Source: Oscillospiraceae bacterium
GTDB taxonomy: Bacteria > Bacillota > Clostridia > Oscillospirales > Ruminococcaceae
Direction: 5' to 3'
Length of the DNA: 40,608 bases
Assembly: GCA_022787085.1 (NCBI GenBank)
Contig: JALFVE010000041.1
Span: 1-40,608, forward strand
Below the pieces are notes generated by a model. The model was not told the DNA's origin, did not search any database, and was given only the letters and a program-made list of their open reading frames with translations. Below, one piece after another: positions 31,496 to 40,608 of this stretch. The position numbers and the translations under genes are program-made. Position 1 is the first letter of the stretch; each line of letters begins with the position of its first letter.

Positions 31496-31774
31496 ATGGA
31501 GCTTGATATGGTCAAATATCTCGCAAAGCTCGGCAAGCTCAGCTTCACCGATGAGGAGCTTGAGCAGGCTGTAAGAGACATGACAAGCATTATCGAAATT
31601 ATGGATACCATCAAGGAAATAGACATTGCCTACGATCCCCTCAAGGATAATCACAACGTTTATCTGAAGGACCTCCGCAAGGACGAGGCTAAGCCCTCTC
31701 TTGCCACCGAGAAGCTTCTTCAGAACGCTGTTCAGAGCGAGAACTGCTTCGTTGTTCCCAAGGTCGTTGAATAA
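31496..31774 (+). CDS. gatC: Asp-tRNA(Asn)/Glu-tRNA(Gln) amidotransferase subunit C
   Basis: This 92-residue subunit wraps between GatA and GatB and stabilises the complex. The N-terminal helix pair (VKYLAKLGKLSFTDEELEQA), the central MDTIKEIDI and the C-terminal VVPKVVE are typical. The ATG at 31496 follows AAAAGAGGA by about seven bases. gatA begins 19 bases after its stop. Confidence 0.93.
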   Translation: MELDMVKYLAKLGKLSFTDEELEQAVRDMTSIIEIMDTIKEIDIAYDPLKDNHNVYLKDLRKDEAKPSLATEKLLQNAVQSENCFVVPKVVE

Positions 31775-31793
31775 ATAATAAGGAGTTGTATTT

Positions 31794-33245
31794 ATGGACG
31801 TTACTTCCCTTACCATAAAGGAAATGCGGGGTATGCTGGACAGGAAGGAAATTTCCTCTCCCGAGCTTACAAAAGCATATCTTGACAGGATAAAGACTGT
31901 GGACGGCAGCCTTGAAAGCTACATCACCGTTACCGAAAATGAGGCTATGTCCGCTGCTGAGGCTGCTCAGAAGAAAATTGACGGCGGCGAGGCTGCTCCC
32001 CTTTGCGGCATTCCTCTTGCCATCAAGGACAATATCTGCACCGACGGCGTTAAGACCACCTGTGCTTCTAAGATGCTGGAGAATTTCATTCCTCCCTACA
32101 ACGCTACCGTTATGGAGAAGCTGGAGGCTCAGGATATCGTTATGCTGGGCAAGACCTCTATGGACGAGTTCGCCATGGGCGGCTCCACTCAGACCTCTGC
32201 ATTTAAGAAAACCAAGAATCCCTATGATATTTCGAGAGTTCCCGGCGGCTCCTCGGGCGGTTCGGCTGCGGCTGTTGGCGCAAATCTCTGCGCTGCTGCT
32301 TTAGGCTCCGATACGGGCGGTTCTATTCGTCAGCCCTCTTCATTCTGCGGTGTTACGGGTCTGAAGCCCACTTACGGCAGAGTTTCCCGTTACGGTCTGG
32401 TGGCTTTCGCAAGCTCCCTTGACCAGATAGGTCCCATTGCAAGAAGCGCTGAGGACTGCGGCACTATTTTGAATATTATTGCGGGCTATGACCCCCATGA
32501 CGGCACTGTTTCAAAAAATCCCGTTGATGATTACACCGCTAAGATAGGCATGGACATGAAGGGCGTTAAAATTGCGCTTCCTTCCGAGTTCTATGCCGAG
32601 GGCATTGACGAGAATGTGAGAAAGACCGTTCTCGCTGCTGCTGACAGCTACAAGGCTATGGGTGCCGAGCTTGTTGAATGTTCTATGCCTTCGCTGAAAT
32701 ATGCTGTTGCGGCATACTATCTTATTTCCTCCGCTGAGGCTTCCTCAAACCTTTCACGTTATGACGGCATCAAGTACGGTCACAGAAGCGATATTGCGGG
32801 CAATTACAATGAGCTTATCACCGCTTCCAGAAGCGAAGGTTTCGGCGACGAGGTCAAGCGCCGTATTCTTCTCGGAAACTATGCTCTCTGCTCGGGATAT
32901 TATGACGCTTATTACGGCAAGGCTATGGCTCTCAAGCAGAAGATAAGAGAGGAATATGGAGAGATATTTGAGAAATGCGACATGATTCTCACTCCCACCG
33001 CTCCCACTGTTGCTTACGGCGTTAATGAGAACATTGACGATCCCAAGAAGATGTATCAGGCGGATATCTGCACCGTTACCGTTAATATCGCGTCTCTCCC
33101 TGCTATCTCCACCACCTGCGGTTATGACGAGAAGGGTATGCCCATCGGTATGTCCCTTATCGGCAGAATGTGGGACGAGGCTTCCATTATCGGCGCCGCA
33201 GATGCTTTTGAAAAGAATTTTAGCCGTATTGCGGCAAAGATTTGA
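31794..33245 (+). CDS. gatA: Asp-tRNA(Asn)/Glu-tRNA(Gln) amidotransferase subunit A
   Basis: This 483-residue glutaminase/amidase subunit releases ammonia from glutamine for transamidation. The amidase signature is complete, with the catalytic triad K78 (AIKDN), S153 (GGSSGGSAAA) and S177 (SDTGGSIRQP). The N terminus and length are normal. AAGGAG lies nine bases upstream. Presence of the complex suggests that Gln-tRNA, Asn-tRNA or both are made indirectly from misacylated tRNAs. Confidence 0.97.
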   Translation: MDVTSLTIKEMRGMLDRKEISSPELTKAYLDRIKTVDGSLESYITVTENEAMSAAEAAQKKIDGGEAAPLCGIPLAIKDNICTDGVKTTCASKMLENFIPPYNATVMEKLEAQDIVMLGKTSMDEFAMGGSTQTSAFKKTKNPYDISRVPGGSSGGSAAAVGANLCAAALGSDTGGSIRQPSSFCGVTGLKPTYGRVSRYGLVAFASSLDQIGPIARSAEDCGTILNIIAGYDPHDGTVSKNPVDDYTAKIGMDMKGVKIALPSEFYAEGIDENVRKTVLAAADSYKAMGAELVECSMPSLKYAVAAYYLISSAEASSNLSRYDGIKYGHRSDIAGNYNELITASRSEGFGDEVKRRILLGNYALCSGYYDAYYGKAMALKQKIREEYGEIFEKCDMILTPTAPTVAYGVNENIDDPKKMYQADICTVTVNIASLPAISTTCGYDEKGMPIGMSLIGRMWDEASIIGAADAFEKNFSRIAAKI

Positions 33246-33265
33246 AGAAAGGGTGAATAAAAGTC

Positions 33266-34717
33266 ATGTCAGTATCAGATTACATTCCCGTTATCGGTCT
33301 TGAAATACATTCGGAGCTGCTTACCAACTCCAAAGTTTTCTGCACCTGCTCCGCTGAGTTCGGCGGCGACAGAAACACCCGCTGCTGCCCCGTTTGCTCG
33401 GGTATGCCCGGAACTCTCCCCGTTATCAATCAGACGGCTGTTGAATATGCGGTAAGAGCGGGTTATGCGCTTAACTGCGAGATAAACAAATTCTCCGTTT
33501 TCGACAGAAAGAATTACTTCTATCCCGACCTGCCCAAGGCTTATCAGATATCTCAGATGCCCCTGCCTCTTTGCATTAACGGTTCCGTTCCCATTGAATA
33601 TGAGGAGAACGGCGAGAAGAAGCAGAAATCTATCCGAATCAACCGTATCCACCTTGAGGAGGACGCAGGAAAGCTCATTCACGATGATTTGAACGGCGTT
33701 TCACTCTGCGACTACAACCGCTGCGGTATCCCTCTTATTGAAATTGTTACCGAGCCTGATATGTCCTCTCCCGAGGAGGCAAGGACTCTCGTTGAGACTA
33801 TCGCTCTTCTGCTTCAGTATTCCGGCGTTTCCGACTGCAAGATGGAGCAGGGCTCTATCCGTGCGGACGTTAACATCTCCCTGATGAAAAAGGGAGACAC
33901 CGAGTTCGGCACAAGAGCTGAGATAAAGAACGTTAACTCCCTGAAGTCCATTTACCGTACCATTGAATTCGAGATAAAGCGTCAGGCTCAGATACTCGAC
34001 AGGGGCGGCAAGATCGTTCAGGAGACAAGGCGCTTCGACGCTAACCGAGGCGAGACCAAGTCCATGAGAACCAAGGAGGACGCTCACGATTACAAGTATT
34101 TCCCCGATCCCGATATTTTACAGGTGAATTTCTACGACGAGGACCTTGAGAGGATAAAGAACTCCCTCCCCGAAATGCCCAAGGACAGGCTTGCAAAGTA
34201 TATCGGCTTCGGTATTCCCGAAAAAGAAGCAAGGGTCATTGTCAACACAAAGAAGATCTCCGATCTCTTTGAGGAAGCGCTTAAATGCTACAATAATCCC
34301 AAGTCTCTCGTTAACTTCATCAACGGCGAGATAATGAGACGTATGAATTTAGGCGAGATTGACATTGACAAGCCCATGTTCACTGCTGCCGATATTGCTA
34401 AGCTCGTTGAAATGTCCGACACCGACAAGATCACAAAGAACGACGCCAAGGAGATCTTCCGTGAGATGGCTGAAAAGGGCGGCGATCCCGAGGCTATTGC
34501 AAAGCGTGAGGGTATGCTCATTGTCAGCGACACGGGCAAGGTGCTTGAGGTAATCGAAAAGGTGCTGGCTGCCAACGAAAAGGCTGTTGGTCAGTACAAG
34601 AGCGGCGATGTTAAGGTATTCGGCTTCCTTATGGGTCAGTGCAACAAGGAGCTGAGAGGTGCCGCTACTCCCAAGGTTGTCAAGGAAGAGCTTGAAAAGA
34701 AGCTCAAGTCCCTTTGA
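33266..34717 (+). CDS. gatB: Asp-tRNA(Asn)/Glu-tRNA(Gln) amidotransferase subunit B
   Basis: This 483-residue subunit binds the misacylated tRNA and carries the kinase site that activates its acyl group. The cradle domain shows IGLEIHSELLTNSKVFC, zinc-binding cysteines in CTCSAEF and CCPVCSG, and RKNYFYPDLPKAYQISQ. The middle has IRIHLEEDAGK-like and NRCGIPLIEIVTEPD segments, and the C-terminal YqeY-like tail ends in GAATPKVVKEEL. It starts 20 bases after gatA. Confidence 0.97.
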   Translation: MSVSDYIPVIGLEIHSELLTNSKVFCTCSAEFGGDRNTRCCPVCSGMPGTLPVINQTAVEYAVRAGYALNCEINKFSVFDRKNYFYPDLPKAYQISQMPLPLCINGSVPIEYEENGEKKQKSIRINRIHLEEDAGKLIHDDLNGVSLCDYNRCGIPLIEIVTEPDMSSPEEARTLVETIALLLQYSGVSDCKMEQGSIRADVNISLMKKGDTEFGTRAEIKNVNSLKSIYRTIEFEIKRQAQILDRGGKIVQETRRFDANRGETKSMRTKEDAHDYKYFPDPDILQVNFYDEDLERIKNSLPEMPKDRLAKYIGFGIPEKEARVIVNTKKISDLFEEALKCYNNPKSLVNFINGEIMRRMNLGEIDIDKPMFTAADIAKLVEMSDTDKITKNDAKEIFREMAEKGGDPEAIAKREGMLIVSDTGKVLEVIEKVLAANEKAVGQYKSGDVKVFGFLMGQCNKELRGAATPKVVKEELEKKLKSL

Positions 34718-34739
34718 TCTGTTTTTAATTTTATATTTT

Positions 34740-34779
34740 GCTCCGCAGAGATCATTTTCCCTGCGGAGCTTGTTTTTTT
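34740..34779 (+). terminator. Rho-independent terminator of gatCAB
   Basis: A nine-base perfect stem (34740-34748 with 34761-34769) is followed by TTGTTTTTTT. It separates gatCAB from the rpoBC transcript. Confidence 0.9.
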
Positions 34780-34862
34780 GTCAGCGTAGTGCATGAATAT
34801 GAAAATATATACAGTCAGGATTGTACAAAATGTAAAAGTTTTCGAAATGCTCCGAAAAGCTC

Positions 34863-34891
34863 TTGACAACCGTGGACGAATGTTATATAAT
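34863..34891 (+). promoter_or_regulatory. Sigma-A promoter of rpoBC
   Basis: TTGACA at 34863-34868 and TATAAT at 34886-34891 are both perfect, with a 17-base spacer. The transcript should start near 34898, giving a leader of about 190 bases. Confidence 0.92.
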
Positions 34892-34897
34892 AATATA

Positions 34898-35090
34898 CTG
34901 TATCATAATGTATTCTTATGCCTGTTTTGCAGATGATCGTCCGTTTTTTCGGACTGCCTGCTTGAAATTGCCTGTTTTTGTCAATAATACTGCGGGGCGT
35001 TTCTCTGCTGTCGGGCAGATGATGCATTGCCGTTCGGAATTGCTTTTTCCGGATGTTTTGTTTATAAGTTAAGTGAGGAGGAGTCCGCCT
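34898..35090 (+). promoter_or_regulatory. Long leader of rpoB
   Basis: The roughly 190-base leader has no convincing gene. It contains a hairpin of 34939-34943 with 34950-34954 around a T6 loop, and other short GC inverted pairs. Leaders of rpoB genes can carry regulatory or processing sites, but none is recognisable here. Confidence 0.4.
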
Positions 35091-38000
35091 ATGGTGAATG
35101 TAAAGCCGGTGCAGCTTGGTAAGACTACCCGTATGAGCTTCGGTAAAATTAACGAAGTTCTCGATATGCCCAATCTTATCGAAGTGCAGAAAAATTCCTA
35201 CAAATGGTTTCTTGAGGAGGGACTTAAAGAGGTTTTCCGTGATGTTGCCGCTGTCACGGACTATAACGGCAATCTGGTGCTTAATTTCGTCGATTTCAAG
35301 CTTGATGAGAACCCCAAATATTCTGTAGAAGAGTGCAAGGAACGAGACGTTACCTATGCCGCTCCGCTCAGAGTCAAGGCTACTCTCTGGAACAAAGAGA
35401 CTGGCGACGTTAAGGAAAATGAAGTTTTTATGGGCGATTTCCCGCTTATGACCGAAAGCGGTACCTTCGTTATTAATGGCGCTGAGCGTGTAATCGTTTC
35501 TCAGCTGGTTCGTTCCCCCGGCGTGTATTATGCCGTTGAAAAGGACAAGACCGCTAAGGACCTTTACAAGGCTACTGTTATCCCCAACAGAGGTGCCTGG
35601 CTCGAATATGAGATGGATTCCTCTGATGTGGCTTATGTCAGAATTGACAAGAACAAAAGGATCCCTCTGACCACTTTTATCAGAGCTCTCGGCTACGGCA
35701 CTAATCAGGAGATCGATGATAAGTTCGGCCCCAGCACTATCCTCAGCCAGACTATCCTCGAAAAGGACTCCAACATCAATACCACCGAGGAGGCTCTTCT
35801 CGAAATTTACAAGAAGCTCCGCCCCGGCGAGCCTCCCACGGTTGAGAACGCTCAGAATCACATCAATATGCTCTTCTTCGACGCTAAGAGATACGATCTC
35901 TCACGCTTCGGAAGATACAAATATAACAAGAAGCTGGGTCTTGCTTCCCGTATTGCGGGTCATTACCTTTCAAGACCTATCGCTAATCCTGCCACAGGTG
36001 AGCTTATGGCTGATGAGGGTGAGCGCATCACCTTTGAAAGAGCTAAGGAGATCGAACAGGCAGGCGTTATGGAGGCATGGCTCAAGGTCGAGCACAAGGA
36101 GACTGTTACCTCCGTTCACGGCGATACTCAGAGCCATGTGACCGAGCGTGAGGTTAAGGTCATCTCCAACGGTATGGTGGACATCAAGGGCTATATTGAT
36201 TTCGATCCCGCTTCCTGCGGCATTAATGAGCTTGTTTCCTACAGCGTTTTAAGAGATATTCTCGACAGCGCTGCCGACAGGGACGAGCTGGAGGAAATGA
36301 TCAAGAAGCGTGCTGATGAGCTTGTTCCCAAGCACATCACTCTTGATGATATATATGCTACCGTTAGCTACTTTATCAATCTCTGCGAGGGTGTGGGCAC
36401 TGTTGACGACATTGACCACCTTGGCAACAGACGTATCCGTTCCGTCGGCGAGCTGCTTCAGAATCAGTTCAGGATCGGCTTTGCACGCATGGAGCGCACC
36501 ATCAGAGAAAGAATGAGCACTCAGGCTCAGGAGGCTGAGACTATCACTCCTCAGAGCCTTATCAATATCCGTCCCATTACTGCGGCTATCAAGGAATTTT
36601 TCGGTTCCTCTCCCCTGTCTCAGTTCATGGACCAGAACAACCCTCTTGCAGAGCTTACTCACAAGAGACGTCTTTCCGCTCTGGGTCCCGGCGGTCTTTC
36701 CCGTGACCGTGCAGGATTTGAGGTTCGTGACGTTCACTACTCCCACTATGGAAGAATGTGTCCCATCGAGACCCCTGAAGGTCCTAACATCGGTCTTATC
36801 TCCTATCTAGCTTCCTTCGCAAGGATAAATGAGTACGGCTTCATTGAGGCTCCCTACAGAAAGGTTGACAAGGCTACGGGCGTTGTTACCGATGAGGTTG
36901 TTTACATGACTGCCGACGTTGAGGACGAATACACCATCGCTCAGGCGAATGAGCCTCTTACCGAGGACGGAAGATTTGCCAATGCCAAGGTAAAGGGCCG
37001 CCGCAGAGACAAGATCACCGAGTTTGACAGAAATGAAGTTGACTTCATGGACGTTTCGCCTAAGATGGTTGTTTCCATTGCGACTGCGATGATCCCGTTC
37101 CTGGAGAACGATGACGCTAACCGTGCCCTCATGGGTGCGAACATGCAGCGTCAGGCTGTGCCTCTTCTCAAGACTGAGGCTCCCATCGTCGGAACAGGTA
37201 TGGAATACAAGGCTGCTGTGGATTCCGGCGTTTGCGTTGTTTCCAAGCATGACGGCGTTGTTGAGCGTGTAAGCGCTGACGAGGTCGTTATCAAGGAGGG
37301 TACAGGCGCTACCCATTCCTACAAGCTTATCAAGTTCAAGCGCTCAAACCAGGGCACCTGCGTTAATCAGAGACCTATCGTTTCCAAGGGCGAAGAGGTT
37401 CACGTTGGTCAGGTTCTGGCTGACGGCCCTGCTACAAGCAACGGCGAGCTTTCTATCGGAAAAAATGCCCTTATCGGCTTCATGACATGGGAAGGCTACA
37501 ACTACGAGGACGCCGTTCTTCTTAACGAGCGTGTTGTTCGTGAGGATATTTACACATCTATCCACATTGAGGAATACGAGATCGAGGAGAGAGATACAAA
37601 GCTGGGCGCTGAGACTATTACAAGAGATATTCCCAATGTGGGCGAGGACGCTCTCAAGGACCTTGACGACCGCGGTATCATCCGAATCGGTGCAGAGGTA
37701 AGAGCAGGCGATATTCTCGTCGGCAAGGTCACTCCTAAGGGTGAGACCGAGCTTACCGCCGAGGAGAGACTTCTCCGTGCTATTTTCGGCGAAAAGGCTA
37801 AGGAAGTCAGGGACAATTCCCTCAAGGTGCCTCACGGCGAATCGGGTGTTGTTGTTGACGTTAAGATATTTACCCGTGAAAACTGCGACGAGCTTTCTCC
37901 CGGAGTTAACAAGCTTGTTCGCTGCTATATCGCTCAGAAGAGAAAGATCTCCGTGGGCGACAAGATGGCGGGCCGCCACGGTAACAAGGGCGTTGTTTCC

Positions 38001-38858
38001 CGTATTCTTAAATCCGAGGATATGCCCTTCCTCCCCGACGGTACTCCTCTGGATATCGTTCTTAACCCTCTGGGCGTTCCTTCCCGTATGAACATCGGTC
38101 AGGTGCTTGAGGTACATCTCGGTATGGATGCAAGAAAGCTTGGCTGGAAGGTCATGACTCCCGTTTTCGACGGCGCTCACGAGCAGGATATCCGTGATTG
38201 CTTCAAGGAGGCAGGCATGGACGAGGACGGCAAGATCGTTCTTCGTGACGGTCGTACAGGTGAGCCCTTCGACAACCGTGTTACCGTTGGTATCATGTAC
38301 TACCTGAAGCTCCACCATCTGGTTGATGATAAGATCCACGCTCGTTCCGTAGGTCCCTACTCACTGGTTACTCAGCAGCCTCTGGGCGGTAAGGCTCAGT
38401 TCGGCGGTCAGCGTTTCGGAGAGATGGAAGTTTGGGCGCTGGAAGCTTACGGCGCTGCTTATACTCTTCAGGAGATCCTTACCGTTAAGTCCGATGATAC
38501 CGTTGGTCGTGTAAAGACCTATGAGGCTATTGTCAAGGGTCAGAACGTTCCCAAGCCCGGTATCCCTGAGGCATTCAGAGTTGTTATAAAGGAATTCCAG
38601 TCTCTCTGTCTGGACATTCAGGTTCTCGACGAGAATAATCAGGAGATCGATCTCAAGGCTACCTTTGATGACGATGATGATGTTATTCCGCCTCCTGTTT
38701 CCGACGCTGACGATTTCGACGAGGGCGATCTTGACGAGGGCTTCACTCTCGAAGACGGCGACGACGATGAATTCGGCGGCTCCGATCCCGACGATTATGA
38801 CGACGGCGACGAGGATCCCGATTTCGGCTCTGACGATTTTGACGACGACCTGATCTAA
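35091..38858 (+). CDS. rpoB: RNA polymerase beta subunit
   Basis: This 1255-residue subunit forms half of the catalytic cleft of RNA polymerase. All signature regions are present, including the rifampicin pocket ([11 protein letters not shown], then [14 protein letters not shown]). The residues usually mutated in resistance (Asp of MDQNN, His of THKRR, Ser of LSALG) are wild type, so sensitivity is expected. Also visible are the [19 protein letters not shown] segment and the C-terminal [25 protein letters not shown]. The last 60 residues or so are an acidic, Asp-rich tail. The ATG at 35091 follows GAGGAGGAG (35075-35083); the frame opens earlier at GTG 35073, upstream of that site. The rplJL genes that often precede rpoB are absent; gatB is there instead. 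Confidence 0.98.
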   Translation: MVNVKPVQLGKTTRMSFGKINEVLDMPNLIEVQKNSYKWFLEEGLKEVFRDVAAVTDYNGNLVLNFVDFKLDENPKYSVEECKERDVTYAAPLRVKATLWNKETGDVKENEVFMGDFPLMTESGTFVINGAERVIVSQLVRSPGVYYAVEKDKTAKDLYKATVIPNRGAWLEYEMDSSDVAYVRIDKNKRIPLTTFIRALGYGTNQEIDDKFGPSTILSQTILEKDSNINTTEEALLEIYKKLRPGEPPTVENAQNHINMLFFDAKRYDLSRFGRYKYNKKLGLASRIAGHYLSRPIANPATGELMADEGERITFERAKEIEQAGVMEAWLKVEHKETVTSVHGDTQSHVTEREVKVISNGMVDIKGYIDFDPASCGINELVSYSVLRDILDSAADRDELEEMIKKRADELVPKHITLDDIYATVSYFINLCEGVGTVDDIDHLGNRRIRSVGELLQNQFRIGFARMERTIRERMSTQAQEAETITPQSLINIRPITAAIKEFFGSSPLSQFMDQNNPLAELTHKRRLSALGPGGLSRDRAGFEVRDVHYSHYGRMCPIETPEGPNIGLISYLASFARINEYGFIEAPYRKVDKATGVVTDEVVYMTADVEDEYTIAQANEPLTEDGRFANAKVKGRRRDKITEFDRNEVDFMDVSPKMVVSIATAMIPFLENDDANRALMGANMQRQAVPLLKTEAPIVGTGMEYKAAVDSGVCVVSKHDGVVERVSADEVVIKEGTGATHSYKLIKFKRSNQGTCVNQRPIVSKGEEVHVGQVLADGPATSNGELSIGKNALIGFMTWEGYNYEDAVLLNERVVREDIYTSIHIEEYEIEERDTKLGAETITRDIPNVGEDALKDLDDRGIIRIGAEVRAGDILVGKVTPKGETELTAEERLLRAIFGEKAKEVRDNSLKVPHGESGVVVDVKIFTRENCDELSPGVNKLVRCYIAQKRKISVGDKMAGRHGNKGVVSRILKSEDMPFLPDGTPLDIVLNPLGVPSRMNIGQVLEVHLGMDARKLGWKVMTPVFDGAHEQDIRDCFKEAGMDEDGKIVLRDGRTGEPFDNRVTVGIMYYLKLHHLVDDKIHARSVGPYSLVTQQPLGGKAQFGGQRFGEMEVWALEAYGAAYTLQEILTVKSDDTVGRVKTYEAIVKGQNVPKPGIPEAFRVVIKEFQSLCLDIQVLDENNQEIDLKATFDDDDDVIPPPVSDADDFDEGDLDEGFTLEDGDDDEFGGSDPDDYDDGDEDPDFGSDDFDDDLI

Positions 38859-38899
38859 GACTATTATTTACTGCCACTTTGGCAGATACACTATAACCC

Positions 38900-38953
38900 G
38901 AGATGGAAATCTCCGCCGTTAATACCTTTCTCCGCAGGACTCCTGCGGAGAGG
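38900..38953 (+). promoter_or_regulatory. Paired hairpins between rpoB and rpoC
   Basis: A five-base stem (38900-38904 with 38909-38913) is followed by a nine-base GC-rich stem (38930-38938 with 38942-38950) with an ACT loop. No U-tract follows, so these are more likely RNA-processing or stability elements than terminators. Confidence 0.55.
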
Positions 38954-38968
38954 TATATACTCTATTGA

Positions 38969-40608
<1,640 letters not shown>

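Noticed and set aside
34815-35861. 348-codon minus-strand frame
   Set aside because: Antisense to rpoB and its leader, without any family resemblance.
37344-38339. 331-codon minus-strand frame
   Set aside because: Antisense to the most conserved part of rpoB.

Overview
The window looks like chromosomal DNA from a Gram-positive anaerobe of class Clostridia, probably a Ruminococcus-like member of the Oscillospiraceae. The grounds are strong AAGGAGG-type ribosome binding sites, many sigma-A promoters with a 17-base spacer and a TATAAT -10 box, frequent TTG starts, GatCAB, an intracellular pullulanase, and the style of RpoB and RpoC. The genus is inferred from gene content and was not tested by a search.

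Layout. 1-118 is a folded RNA that I cannot name. 161-1425 holds a purine nucleoside phosphorylase and a GNAT acetyltransferase. 1756-4755 is a large membrane-anchored von Willebrand A protein. 4886-10516 is a co-directional run: type I pullulanase, OmpR-type response regulator, sensor kinase (apparently with an ATC start codon), an RlaP-type nucleotidyltransferase and a PH-like membrane protein. An AT-rich stretch with a small zinc-ribbon gene follows. 14219-11051 on the minus strand is a three-gene biotin carboxyltransferase operon whose subunit set matches a soluble transcarboxylase (12S, 1.3S, 5S). 14518-20242 on the plus strand holds a zinc-ribbon membrane protein, a 35-residue membrane protein, a TPM-domain protein, a small pilin-like membrane protein, ispD and ispF, and a polytopic membrane protein paired with a family 2 glycosyltransferase.

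20293-29120 is the most interesting region and concerns nucleotide second messengers. A minus-strand operon encodes a GAF-GGDEF diguanylate cyclase, a CobU-like P-loop protein lacking the usual GMP-accepting histidine, and PilT. Diverging from it is a CHASE2 adenylate cyclase coupled to a sugar isomerase-like TIM barrel. Next comes a cyclic-di-GMP-I (GEMM-I) riboswitch with a terminator, in front of a FecR/InlB-repeat surface protein. The diguanylate cyclase gene and a c-di-GMP-responsive surface-protein leader therefore lie about 3 kb apart.

29388-40608 returns to core functions: a Na+/phosphate symporter with a PhoU-like tail, tRNA-Leu(UAG) on the minus strand sharing a bidirectional terminator with it, gatC-gatA-gatB, then rpoB and the first 540 codons of rpoC, which runs off the window.

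All calls come from reading the sequence and the translations by eye; no database search or folding program was run.
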